Source: DASQEH01 sp038239485 (GTDB taxonomy: Bacteria; Actinomycetota; Actinomycetes; Propionibacteriales; Nocardioidaceae). Taken from it: a stretch of 53,355 bases of DNA. This document shows, in pieces, positions 25,097 to 32,756 of this stretch. The notes under the pieces were generated by a model. The model did no database searches. It had not been told where the DNA came from and saw nothing but the letters and a program-made list of their open reading frames with translations. Position numbers and translations under genes: made by a program. The stretch spans positions 1 to 53,355 of the forward strand of contig JBBSET010000021.1 in the NCBI GenBank assembly GCA_038239485.1. Direction: 5' to 3'. Every line of letters begins with the position of its first letter. Position 1 is the first letter of the stretch.

Positions 25097-25582
25097 TCAT
25101 CCTGGCCCTGGCCGCGCGGCGTCCAGGCGGCCGGTGAGCAGACGCTCGGCAACCACCTGGTCGATGGCCTCGCCGAGCCAGGCCAGGGACTCCATCACTC
25201 GAGCGCTGTCGGGCGTCCGCTCGCACAGCCGGGTGACGCGGGCGATCATCTCCGATTCGATCCGCTCCAGCACGTCCATACCTGCGGGCGTGAGCGTCAG
25301 AGCCCAGGCGCGCTGGTCGCCGTCGACGTCACAGCGCGCCAGAAGCCCCCGCTCACACAGCGACTCGACCGCCGCGCTCACCGTCGGCTTGCCGAGAGTG
25401 AGACGCTCCGCGACCCGGGAGGCCCGCTCGTCACCGGTGGCCACGGCGGACAGCACGCGGTAGTGGGCCAGGTTGAGCTCTGCCGACGAGCGCTCCAGCA
25501 CTCGGGACACCCGCGCCGCCGCACGGACGGCCTGGACCGCCAGGGCGCGGACAGCTGCGGTCTGGGCGTCGGCAGGAGGCAC
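25097..25582 (-). CDS. MarR-family regulator of the adjacent ABC exporter
   Basis: This is a 161-residue winged-helix protein with AHYRVLSAVATGDERASRVAERLTLGKPTVSAAVESL as recognition region and a short wing (DVDGDQRAW). The helical ends would form the dimer interface. It starts at GTG 25582, with a 19-bp palindrome 18 bp upstream (25601-25619), and ends 10 bp before the exporter gene. The MarR-exporter operon with an operator in front is the usual layout for autoregulated, drug-inducible efflux. Confidence 0.9.
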   Translation of the reverse strand: MPPADAQTAAVRALAVQAVRAAARVSRVLERSSAELNLAHYRVLSAVATGDERASRVAERLTLGKPTVSAAVESLCERGLLARCDVDGDQRAWALTLTPAGMDVLERIESEMIARVTRLCERTPDSARVMESLAWLGEAIDQVVAERLLTGRLDAARPGPG

Positions 25583-25600
25583 GCCACCACGGTACCCGGG

Positions 25601-25619
25601 TAGTTCGCTCGTCGAACTA
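25601..25619. promoter_or_regulatory. MarR operator palindrome
   Basis: TAGTTCG and CGAACTA are perfect 7-bp inverted arms around five bases (CTCGT), located 18 bp upstream of the MarR start on the minus strand. The TAGTT/AACTA core is common in MarR operators. Occupation would repress the regulator and the exporter together. Confidence 0.78.
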
Positions 25620-25624
25620 TCGCC

Positions 25625-26041
25625 TCAAGCGCGGCGAGCGTTGCTCAGGCCTGCGGCCACCGTCGCATACGTCACCGACAACGCTCCCTCGACCAGTCCG
25701 TCTGACAGCCGCCCCTCCTCGGCCGCGACGACCTGCCCCGGGGTGACGCCCGCCAGCGATGCGGCGACTGTGACGGTCAACCCGAGCCCCTCCCGCAGCC
25801 CTTTGAGCAGACGACCTCGGAGCTCTTCCTTCGTCTCGGCCACAGCCGGCTCCTCGAGGTACAGGTTGCTGGTGGGGTCCGCGTGCGCCTTGTTGTGCAG
25901 GTCCAACAGCAACCTCGCGTCGAAGGTGGTCTCGGCCGTGTAGCTCAGGGAGTGCGCCTCGCAGACGACGAGGAAGTGCAGCGTGGCGCGGTCGAAGTGC
26001 AGCGAGGCGTCCTGCCGCGGGCCGCTCGTCATATCGCGCAC
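25625..26041 (-). CDS. Small protein of unknown function, possibly with a helix-turn-helix half
   Basis: The 138 residues show no export signal or membrane segment. The first half (about 12-60) looks like two beta strands and a helix (LHFLVVCEAHSLSYTAETTF). The second half reads like a XRE-type helix-turn-helix (LGLTVTVAASLAGVTPGQVV, then AAEEGRLSD), though weakly. I do not recognise the family. GTG 26041 is chosen because GGAG lies six bases upstream; an ATG three codons later lacks this. It lies 42 bp upstream of the MarR gene, with the MarR operator in the gap, and downstream of rsmI on the same strand. Confidence 0.72.
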   Translation of the reverse strand: MRDMTSGPRQDASLHFDRATLHFLVVCEAHSLSYTAETTFDARLLLDLHNKAHADPTSNLYLEEPAVAETKEELRGRLLKGLREGLGLTVTVAASLAGVTPGQVVAAEEGRLSDGLVEGALSVTYATVAAGLSNARRA

Positions 26042-26141
26042 GCGGCACTCCTAGTCCTCTGTCCCCCCGCCGCTCGGTCGGGTCCGGCACCGCCGATGGC
26101 GCTCAGGCAGTGTAGGACCGTTAGTACCCGGTTCGCGCGGT

Positions 26142-26999
26142 TTATCCCGTATCTGAGGAATCCGGCGCCTTACGAGTCGAGTGCGTCGCCTCGTACACCA
26201 CTCGCCGCGCCTGACCGGTCTCCCGCACGACCGCGGCCACGGCGTCCTTCCGCGACATACCTGCGTCGACCGCGGCGTCGACCAGGAGCCTGAGCGCGGC
26301 GGCGTCGAGGTCGTCGGCCGTCCGCGGCTCGGCTCCCGAGACCACGATCGTCACCTCGCCGCGGACCCCGTCGGCAGCCCAGGCCGCCAGGTCGGCCAGG
26401 CCGCCTCGTCGTACCTCTTCGTAGGTCTTCGTCAGCTCGCGACACACCGCGGCGCGCCTGTCGTCGCCGAACGCCTCGGCCATCGCGGCCAGCGACTCCG
26501 CGGTCCGGTGCGGCGACTCGAAGAAGACCATCGTGCGCCGCTCGTCGGCCAGCTCGGCGAGGAACCGGCCACGCTCGGAGACCTTGCGGGGAAGAAAGCC
26601 CTCGAAGCAGAACCGGTCGACAGGAAGCCCCGAGACCGCCAGCGCCGTCACGACGGCCGACGGGCCCGGGACGGCCGTCACCCTGATGTCGGCGGCGACC
26701 GCCGCGGCGACCAGCCGGTATCCGGGGTCGGACACGCTCGGCATCCCCGCGTCTGTCACGAGTACCACGCGCTCCCCGGCGCGCAGTGCCTCGACGAGAA
26801 GGGGCGTGCGCTGGACCTCGTTGCCCTCGAAGTACGACACCACGCGGCCGGATACCTCGACGCCGAGATCGGCCGCGAGGCGGCGCAGCCGGCGGGTGTC
26901 CTCGGCCGCGATCACGTCGGCGCCGGCCAGCTCGGTCGCCAGCCGCGGTGATGCGTCCTCAGGGCGGCCGATGGGTGTCGCGGCCACGACCAGCGTCAT
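26142..26999 (-). CDS. rsmI: 16S rRNA (cytidine1402-2'-O)-methyltransferase RsmI
   Basis: The 285-residue tetrapyrrole-methylase-fold enzyme methylates the ribose of C1402 in the ribosomal P site. Features seen: VAATPIGRPEDASPR at the N-terminus, AAEDTRRLRRL, VVSYFEGNE, LVTDAGMPSVSDPGYRLV, VPGPSAVVTALAVSGLP and FFESPHRT, all in family order, plus a C-terminal helical tail with SRKDAVAAV. ATG 26999 begins directly with MTLVVAATP; further upstream in-frame sequence is antisense to the mannosyltransferase gene. It diverges from pmt with 30 bp between start codons, as with Rv1003/Rv1002c. Confidence 0.95.
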   Translation of the reverse strand: MTLVVAATPIGRPEDASPRLATELAGADVIAAEDTRRLRRLAADLGVEVSGRVVSYFEGNEVQRTPLLVEALRAGERVVLVTDAGMPSVSDPGYRLVAAAVAADIRVTAVPGPSAVVTALAVSGLPVDRFCFEGFLPRKVSERGRFLAELADERRTMVFFESPHRTAESLAAMAEAFGDDRRAAVCRELTKTYEEVRRGGLADLAAWAADGVRGEVTIVVSGAEPRTADDLDAAALRLLVDAAVDAGMSRKDAVAAVVRETGQARRVVYEATHSTRKAPDSSDTG

Positions 27000-27029
27000 A
27001 GCCGAATCATCGCAGGCACCGCACGTACG

Positions 27030-28829
27030 ATGTCGTCCGTGCCGCCATCGACCCTTGCGCCGAGCGAGCCCCTGCCGGGTGACTCCGGTCCGGACGGCCA
27101 CGGCGCTGCTGGGTCGAGTGCCGCTGGTGGTGGCGGAGTCGGGCTGCTGGGTCGCACGGTCGACGGTAGGCCACTGCCGCGCCTGCGCAGGCGGCTGACC
27201 CCCTCGTGGTACCGCAGCGACCCGGTCTGGGGGTGGCTGGCGCCGATCATCATCACGCTGCTGTCCGGCATCCTGCAGTTCTGGAACATCACCACGCCGC
27301 ACGACATCACCTTCGACGAGACGTACTACGCGAAGGACGCCTACTCGCTGCTGATCAAGCACTACGCCAGCAACTTCGTCAACGACGGGAACGACGCCAA
27401 CGGCAGCGAGGCCGACAGGATCATCAACTCCGGCTCGACGAAGGGGATCTTCGCCCCTGGCGTGAGCGAGGTGGTCCATCCCGAGGTGGGCAAGTGGATG
27501 ATCGCCGCCGGTGAGTGGATGTTCGGCATGAACCCGCTCGGCTGGCGGTTCTCGTCGGCCTTCATCGGGACACTGATGGTGTTGGTGCTGTCCAGACTGG
27601 TGCGCCGCCTGACCGGGTCCACCCTGCTCGGCTGCATCGCGGGGGTGCTGCTCAGCCTCGACGGGCTGCACTTCGTCATGTCCCGGATCGCCCTGCTCGA
27701 CATCTTCTTGGCCTTCTGGCTGCTCTGCGCCGTGCACTGCCTGGTCGCCGACAGGGACTGGGCTCGGGCGAGATTCGCCAGACGGTACGAGCTGACACCG
27801 CACCGCGGCCGGTGGGACTTCGGACCGGTACGGGGAATGCTGCTGCGGCCCTGGCGGTTCGCGGCGGGGGTGTGCTTCGGGCTGGCCTGCGGCACCAAGT
27901 GGAGTGCCATCTTCGTCGTGGCCGGGTTCATGCTGCTGATCTGGGCATGGGACTCAGGGCTGCGGCGCGCGGCCGGGGTCCGCTGGGCGCCGGTGAAGTC
28001 CCTGCTCGTCGACGCGATCCCGTCGTTCTTCTCGATCTTCGTGGTCGGGCTGGTCGTCTACATCGTGTCGTGGATGGGCTTCCTCACGCATGCGCAGATG
28101 TTCGAGGACGCGTTCGGGCACTCGAGCGGTCCGGGCGACTGGACGTGGAGCTCGGTCGACGACCACCCGCACAACGACATCGAGGGGGTCCTGCACGACC
28201 TGGACATCTTGTGGAACTACCACAAAGAGGTCTACGACTTCCACACCGGCACCTACCTCGCGTCGCAGTATCACCCCTGGCAGTCCAACCCCGGTGGCTG
28301 GCTGCTGCTGAACCGGCCGATCGCGTTCGCAGTGACCAGCGGGGACCAGATCCCGAACTGCCCCGTGACGGAGGGCTGCGTCCAGGAGATCCTCGCCATC
28401 GGCACGCCGGCGCTGTGGTGGGGAGGGGCGCTGGCGCTCTTCGTCGGACTCGGGTACTGGCTGCTGCGCCGCGACTGGCGCTTCGGCATCCCGATCGTCG
28501 GGGTGCTCACGACCTGGCTGCCGTGGTTTCGGTATGACGACCGGCAGATCTTCTTCTACTACGGGGTGTCGATCGTCCCGTTCACGATCGTCGCGATCAC
28601 CCTCGTGCTGGGCAAGATCCTAGGCCGGGCCAGCGCGTCGTACCAGCGCCGGATCGTGGGCGCGCTGGTCACAGCCGGGTTCATCGTGATGGTCGCCGCC
28701 TGCTTCGTGTACTTCTACCCGATCCTCGCCGACCGGGTGATCTCCCTCGATGACTGGCGTCAGCACATCTGGCTCACCTACTGGAACAAGTCGGTGCCGG
28801 CTCCGAGCAGCCTCACCTCTTCCAACTGA
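27030..28829 (+). CDS. pmt: Dolichyl/polyprenyl-phosphate-mannose protein mannosyltransferase
   Basis: This 599-residue GT39 membrane enzyme transfers mannose from polyprenyl-phosphomannose to exported Ser/Thr residues. The first periplasmic loop has the catalytic Asp96-Glu97 pair in FDETYYAKD, followed by HPEVGKWMI. About ten hydrophobic segments follow, the last near residues 549-569. A 60-residue Pro/Gly/Ser-rich cytoplasmic N-terminus precedes the first helix. The start ATG 27030 has no ribosome binding site; an in-frame GTG at 27039 is an alternative. It is the counterpart of Rv1002c, which acts with Sec export to glycosylate secreted lipoproteins. Confidence 0.94.
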   Translation: MSSVPPSTLAPSEPLPGDSGPDGHGAAGSSAAGGGGVGLLGRTVDGRPLPRLRRRLTPSWYRSDPVWGWLAPIIITLLSGILQFWNITTPHDITFDETYYAKDAYSLLIKHYASNFVNDGNDANGSEADRIINSGSTKGIFAPGVSEVVHPEVGKWMIAAGEWMFGMNPLGWRFSSAFIGTLMVLVLSRLVRRLTGSTLLGCIAGVLLSLDGLHFVMSRIALLDIFLAFWLLCAVHCLVADRDWARARFARRYELTPHRGRWDFGPVRGMLLRPWRFAAGVCFGLACGTKWSAIFVVAGFMLLIWAWDSGLRRAAGVRWAPVKSLLVDAIPSFFSIFVVGLVVYIVSWMGFLTHAQMFEDAFGHSSGPGDWTWSSVDDHPHNDIEGVLHDLDILWNYHKEVYDFHTGTYLASQYHPWQSNPGGWLLLNRPIAFAVTSGDQIPNCPVTEGCVQEILAIGTPALWWGGALALFVGLGYWLLRRDWRFGIPIVGVLTTWLPWFRYDDRQIFFYYGVSIVPFTIVAITLVLGKILGRASASYQRRIVGALVTAGFIVMVAACFVYFYPILADRVISLDDWRQHIWLTYWNKSVPAPSSLTSSN

Positions 28830-28935
28830 CCAGGTCTCGTTCCTCGGCCGAGGAGTCACTTGATCCTCCAGGGCGCGCCAGGAACCTGACCCTCGCGGAA
28901 GAACCTGGCTCCTCGCCGTCAGGTGCGGATAGGAA

Positions 28936-28950
28936 TGACAATCGTTCTCA
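28936..28950. promoter_or_regulatory. Zur box in the znuA promoter
   Basis: TGACAATCGTTCTCA is a near-perfect inverted repeat (TGACAA/TTCTCA around TCG) matching the general actinobacterial Zur box form. It abuts the -10 hexamer TATAGA at 28951-28956. The znuA start codon follows eight bases after that hexamer, so transcription should begin at or next to the ATG. A bound Zur dimer would cover the promoter, and the operon encodes a Zur protein. Confidence 0.85.
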
Positions 28951-28964
28951 TATAGACTCGCCTC

Positions 28965-29867
28965 ATGGCTTCCCGTACGACGTCGAGCATCGTGCTCGCC
29001 ACATTCGCGCTGCTCGGCTGCGGCTGCGGCTCGACGTCATCTCCCCACGCCAGCGCCAGCCTGGTCGTCGTCGCGTCGACCGACGTCTGGGGAGACATCG
29101 CCGCCACGGTTGCAGGCCCGCAGGCTGAGGTGACGGCCTTCATCACCTCACCCTCTCAAGACCCCCACTCCTTCCAGCCGAGCGCCCGCGACGTGCTTGC
29201 GGTCTCGAAGGCCGATGTCGTGATCGAGAACGGCGGCGGGTACGACGACTTCATGGACCAGCTGCTCGGTGCCAGCGACCAGCACCCGACTGTTCTCAAC
29301 GCCGTTGACATCTCAGGTCTCGCGGCCCCGAACGGCGGCGACCTCAACGAGCACATCTGGTACGACCTGAAGGCGGTCGACACGATCGCCCACCGGATGG
29401 CCCTGGCCTTCGGCTCGGCCGACCCGACGCACGCCGCGCGGTACCTCGACAACGCGCGCACGTTCACTCGCACCGTCGACGCGCTGCGAGCTCGCGAGGC
29501 AGCCATGAAGGACCGCCTGATGGGCACGCCCGTCGGCATCACCGAGCCCGTACCCGACTACATGCTCGAGGCCATCGGCGCGGTGGACAAGACACCCGTA
29601 AAGTTCAGCTCAGCTGTCGAGGAGGGCCAGGAGGTATCGGTCTCAGTCCTCGAGTCGACTGTCAACCTCTACGCCGACCACGAGGTGTCCGCCCTCGTCT
29701 ACAACGAGCAGACGACAGGAACCCTCACCGACGAGGTCAAAGCTGCGGCCACTGACGCCGGCGTCCCCGTCGTCGCAGTCACGGAGACGCTGCCCGGTGG
29801 GCTGCACTACGTCGGCTGGATGCGCTCCAACCTTGCCCGCCTCGACCGGGCGCTGAGCAGCCCGTGA
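28965..29867 (+). CDS. znuA: Zinc ABC transporter substrate-binding lipoprotein ZnuA
   Basis: The 300-residue cluster A-I solute-binding protein has a signal peptide ending in the lipobox LLGC (Cys19). Metal ligands visible are His68 (QDPHSF) and His130 (NEHIWYD). Where the third His is often found, this protein has TEPVPDYM with Glu194, and an acidic residue near the C-terminal end (VTETLPGG) may complete the site. There is no His-rich loop, so the metal could be Zn or Mn; the Zur box and zur gene in the operon point to zinc. The transcript is probably leaderless. Its stop overlaps the znuC start (GTGA). Confidence 0.92.
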   Translation: MASRTTSSIVLATFALLGCGCGSTSSPHASASLVVVASTDVWGDIAATVAGPQAEVTAFITSPSQDPHSFQPSARDVLAVSKADVVIENGGGYDDFMDQLLGASDQHPTVLNAVDISGLAAPNGGDLNEHIWYDLKAVDTIAHRMALAFGSADPTHAARYLDNARTFTRTVDALRAREAAMKDRLMGTPVGITEPVPDYMLEAIGAVDKTPVKFSSAVEEGQEVSVSVLESTVNLYADHEVSALVYNEQTTGTLTDEVKAAATDAGVPVVAVTETLPGGLHYVGWMRSNLARLDRALSSP

Positions 29868-30745
29868 CCGAGTCGCCTGAGGAGCCCGTCGTCGTGGAGC
29901 AGACCCCGGCGCTCACGATGCGCGCGGCATCGCTGTCGTACGGCGACAGGACGCTGTGGTCGGGCCTCGACCTGGTCGTCCAACCGGGGGAGTTCCTTGC
30001 CGTGCTGGGACCCAACGGAACCGGCAAGACCAGCCTGCTGAGGGTCCTGCTCGGACTTACACCACTCACCCAGGGCAGCTGCACTGTGGGCGGACGGGCG
30101 CTTCACCGAGGCAACCCGGCCATCGGGTACATCCCGCAGCACCGGGGTTTCGACGCCGACGTCCCGCTACGCGCCCGCGACCTGGTCCGGCTCGGCATCG
30201 ACGGACACCGCTGGGGCGTCGGGCTGCCCAACGCCAGTCGCCGGCGCAGGGTCGACAAGCTGCTCCGCGAGGTCGGCGCGTCGTCGTACGCCGACGTGCC
30301 ACTCGGCCAGCTGTCCGGCGGCGAACAGCAGCGGCTCCGGGTCGCCCAGGCGCTGGCGACCGACCCTCGCCTGCTGCTCTGCGACGAACCCCTCCTCTCA
30401 CTGGACCTGCACCACCAGCAGCTGGTGGTCAGCCTGATAGAGGCGCGCCGCCGACAGCACGATACGGCCGTCCTCTTCGTCACCCACGAGATCAACCCGG
30501 TGCTGCCTCTGGTCGACCGCGTGCTGTACATCATCGACGGGGCCTTCCGGCTGGGCACGCCGGACCAGGTGATGACGTCGTCGGTGCTCACGGAGCTGTA
30601 CGGGTCCCCTGTCGAGGTGATCCGTCGCGACGACCGGCTCGTCGTGCTCGGCGGCTCCGATGTCATCCCTGCACACCACGACCACACCGGCGGCCATCCA
30701 GGCCTGCACGGCGCCCCATCGAGGCGAGGGGGCCGCCGGTCATGA
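29864..30745 (+). CDS. znuC: Zinc ABC transporter ATP-binding protein ZnuC
   Basis: This 293-residue ATPase has Walker A GPNGTGKTS (about 49-57), GYIPQHRGFD in the Q-loop region, signature LSGGEQQR, Walker B LLLCDEPLLSLD and the H-loop FVTHE. The C-terminal tail is rich in His and Gly (AHHDHTGGHPGLH), a likely local zinc-binding or sensing stretch. GTG 29864 overlaps znuA by four bases, and the ATGA at its end overlaps znuB, so the permease complex is translationally coupled. Confidence 0.94.
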   Translation: MTESPEEPVVVEQTPALTMRAASLSYGDRTLWSGLDLVVQPGEFLAVLGPNGTGKTSLLRVLLGLTPLTQGSCTVGGRALHRGNPAIGYIPQHRGFDADVPLRARDLVRLGIDGHRWGVGLPNASRRRRVDKLLREVGASSYADVPLGQLSGGEQQRLRVAQALATDPRLLLCDEPLLSLDLHHQQLVVSLIEARRRQHDTAVLFVTHEINPVLPLVDRVLYIIDGAFRLGTPDQVMTSSVLTELYGSPVEVIRRDDRLVVLGGSDVIPAHHDHTGGHPGLHGAPSRRGGRRS

Positions 30746-31635
30746 CCCACTTGGCCGGCAGCGTGCACTGGCACGAGATCGTCAACTTCAACGACTACTC
30801 CGAGCTGCTCCCGCTCGTGCGCAACTCGCTCATCGCGGGCGCGGTTCTCGGCCTTCTCGGGGGTGTCGTCGGGGTCGTGGTGATGACGCGGGACCTGCCG
30901 TTCGCGGTCCACGGGATCAGCGAGCTGTCGTTCGCGGGGGCTTCGGGGGCGCTGCTCTTCGGAACCAGCGTCGTCGTCGGCGCCTTCGCCGGTTCTCTGA
31001 TCGCGGCGGTCCTCCTCGGCGTCCTTGGCCTGCGGGCACGCGACCGCAACTCGGTGATCGGCGTGATCATGCCGTTCGGACTGGGACTCGGGATCTTGTT
31101 CCTGGCGCTGTACCAGGGTCGGGCGGCGAACAAGTTCGGCCTGCTCACCGGGCAGATCGTCGCCGTCGACTCCACGTCGCTGCGGACGCTCGTGATCACC
31201 GCGGCCGGGGTGCTGGCCGTCCTCGCCCTGGTATGGCGCCCGCTCATGTTCGCCAGCGTGGACCCCGACGTCGCGGCCGCCCGAGGAGTACCGGTCCGGC
31301 TGCTCGGGGCGCTCTTCATGACCCTGCTCGGGTGCGCCGTTGCGCTGTCAGTGCAGGTCGTCGGAGCGCTGCTCGTCCTCGCCCTGCTCTGCGTTCCCGC
31401 CGCCGCCGCCATGAGGGTGACAGCGAACCCACTTCGGGTCTGCGCACTGTCGGTGATCTTCGCGTTGGTCGCCACCGTCGGCGGCATCTTCGTGGCGATC
31501 GGAACGACGATCCCGATCAGCCCGTACATCACAACCTTCTCCTTCGCCATCTACATCGGATGCCGCGTGGTCGGGTGGGCCCGAGGACGGCGTGGATGGG
31601 TGCGACGGACACAGCTCGAGGAGGCGGCTGCCTGA
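30742..31635 (+). CDS. znuB: Zinc ABC transporter permease ZnuB
   Basis: This 297-residue polytopic protein of the ABC-3 family has about eight hydrophobic helices (for example residues 29-50, 64-98, 103-123, 145-165, 188-230, 240-270). It carries the conserved permease segments ISELSFAGASGALLFG and ALLVLALLCVPAAAA. ATG 30742 overlaps the znuC stop; a longer in-frame reading is out of phase with znuC coding and is rejected. The stop overlaps the zur start by one base (TGATG). Confidence 0.94.
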   Translation: MTHLAGSVHWHEIVNFNDYSELLPLVRNSLIAGAVLGLLGGVVGVVVMTRDLPFAVHGISELSFAGASGALLFGTSVVVGAFAGSLIAAVLLGVLGLRARDRNSVIGVIMPFGLGLGILFLALYQGRAANKFGLLTGQIVAVDSTSLRTLVITAAGVLAVLALVWRPLMFASVDPDVAAARGVPVRLLGALFMTLLGCAVALSVQVVGALLVLALLCVPAAAAMRVTANPLRVCALSVIFALVATVGGIFVAIGTTIPISPYITTFSFAIYIGCRVVGWARGRRGWVRRTQLEEAAA

Positions 31636-32018
31636 TGGCGCGGACGACGAGGCAGCGTCAGGCGGTGCTGGCGGCGCTTGATGAGGCGAACAGCTTCTGC
31701 ACCGCGCAAGAGCTGCACGACGTACTCCGCCACCGTGGCGACAAGGTCGGGCTGGCGACGGTCTACCGCTCGCTGCAGCTGATGGCCGACGCCGCGGAGA
31801 TCGACGTCATCCGCAGCGACGCGGGCGAGGCGTCATACCGTCGGTGCTCGACCAACCACCATCATCACCTGGTATGCCGATCCTGCGGGCGCGCCGTCGA
31901 GGTGAGCGGCCCGGCGGTCGAGACCTGGGCCGACCGCGTCGGACGCGAGAACGGGTTCACCGAGGTGAGCCATACCGTCGAGCTCTCCGGTGTCTGCGGT
32001 GACTGCTCGCAGGCCTGA
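31635..32018 (+). CDS. zur: Zinc uptake regulator Zur (Fur family)
   Basis: The 127-residue Fur-family repressor has a winged helix with GLATVYRSLQLMADA as recognition region, the metal-sensing NHHHHLVC segment (His75-His78), and two structural-zinc Cys pairs: Cys81/Cys84 (CRSC) and Cys121/Cys124 (CGDC). Position at the end of a znuACB operon preceded by a Zur box supports Zur rather than Fur or Nur. It represses zinc uptake when zinc is plentiful and would here be autoregulated. The gene is shorter at the N-terminus than many Zur proteins. Confidence 0.93.
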   Translation: MARTTRQRQAVLAALDEANSFCTAQELHDVLRHRGDKVGLATVYRSLQLMADAAEIDVIRSDAGEASYRRCSTNHHHHLVCRSCGRAVEVSGPAVETWADRVGRENGFTEVSHTVELSGVCGDCSQA

Positions 32019-32038
32019 CCTGGCCCGGCCTGCCCTGG

Positions 32039-32065
32039 CGGCCTGACGGCCTGACGGCCTGACGG
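32039..32065. repeat. 8-bp tandem repeat after zur
   Basis: CGGCCTGA occurs three times head-to-tail, followed by a partial CGG, in the 53-bp gap between the convergent zur and YCII genes. CTGAC and GTCAG just after it could form a short hairpin. It may be a slippage product or part of a terminator; no T-tract is present. Confidence 0.75.
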
Positions 32066-32071
32066 GGCCGG

Positions 32072-32452
32072 TCAGCCGGTGAACTGCACCACCGCCCAGG
32101 GGCGTACCTCGACGGTCAGATATCCGCCGGCGACGGACAGATCGTCCTTGCTGGCCAGCTCGAGGATGTCCAGCGGGTCGGGCCCGGACGGCGGCACCTT
32201 GAGCACCGCCATCCCTGAACCTGTCACGTCCGTCAGAGGTCCGGCGGCAACCAGCAGTCCTCGGTCGATCATCCTGCGCAGGAAGGCGGCGTGCTCGCCG
32301 AACATCGGATGCCCGAACATCGGATGCCCGAACATCGACTCGCCGTCACGAAGCGCGGGACCTCGCTTGTGCATGAGCGCGTACCACTCCGCCTCGGGCT
32401 CTCCCCTCATCAGCACCACCCACCTCGGCTGGCTCACCAACAACCTCGGCAT
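32072..32452 (-). CDS. YCII-related domain protein with an in-frame repeat
   Basis: The 126-residue single-domain protein has the alpha-beta YCII fold: WVVLMRGEPEAEWYALM, then FLRRMIDRGLLVAAGPL, LKVPPSG and VEVRPWAVVQF. YciI-like proteins often have a catalytic His-Asp pair, but the reaction is unknown here. Residues about 40-54 contain MFGHP twice and MFGEH once, caused by a 15-bp tandem repeat. ATG 32452 overlaps the TGA of a short upstream reading frame (TGATG); an in-frame ATG at 32461 is an alternative. It converges on zur. Confidence 0.82.
   Translation of the reverse strand: MPRLLVSQPRWVVLMRGEPEAEWYALMHKRGPALRDGESMFGHPMFGHPMFGEHAAFLRRMIDRGLLVAAGPLTDVTGSGMAVLKVPPSGPDPLDILELASKDDLSVAGGYLTVEVRPWAVVQFTG
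32300..32338. repeat. 15-bp in-frame tandem repeat inside the YCII gene
   Basis: GAACATCGGATGCCC is present twice in full and once in part. In the protein it gives repeated MFGHP pentapeptides where related proteins have one. The unit is a multiple of three, so length changes by slippage would not break the frame. Confidence 0.9.
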
Positions 32453-32538
32453 CAGCCGCATCCCCCGGCCGGAGCAGCCACCTGGATCTCGCGCCTGATC
32501 GCGGGGATGCTGGGCGGGACGGGCGCGGTACCGGTCAT
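32452..32538 (-). pseudogene. Truncated SRPBCC (START/AHSA1-like) gene, N-terminus only
   Basis: ATG 32538 has a good GAGGAG eight bases upstream. It opens a 28-codon frame that contains PSIPAIRREIQVAAPAG, a typical first strand of SRPBCC/AHSA1 domain proteins (IxxRREIxVxAPxxxxF). The frame then runs into TGCGGC and stops, so the other 120 or so residues are missing. The stop overlaps the ATG of the YCII gene (TGATG). A deletion joining the start of an SRPBCC gene to the YCII gene explains this. What remains could act as a translated leader for YCII. Confidence 0.6.
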
Positions 32539-32756
32539 GGTGTGGACTCCTCGTGATCGTCGCGGCAGGGCTGGCCGCCGATAGTGGGCTCGGCCGGCAT
32601 GGGCCCGGCCGGACTGGACTCAGCCGGGGCAGCCGTCCATCGTGGGGCAACCCTCCCCCCCCGTCGCCGCGAGCACCGCGCGACAGGGACGGCCCGGCAC
32701 CGTAGTTTGTCGGGAGCCGCCGACTCCGCGCCGGCTCTCCGGAAGGACGACTTCCT

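Noticed and set aside
32462..32756. An additional full gene in the gap before ggt
   Set aside because: Apart from the truncated SRPBCC start and the ggt promoter and ribosome binding site, frames here are short and lack coding character.
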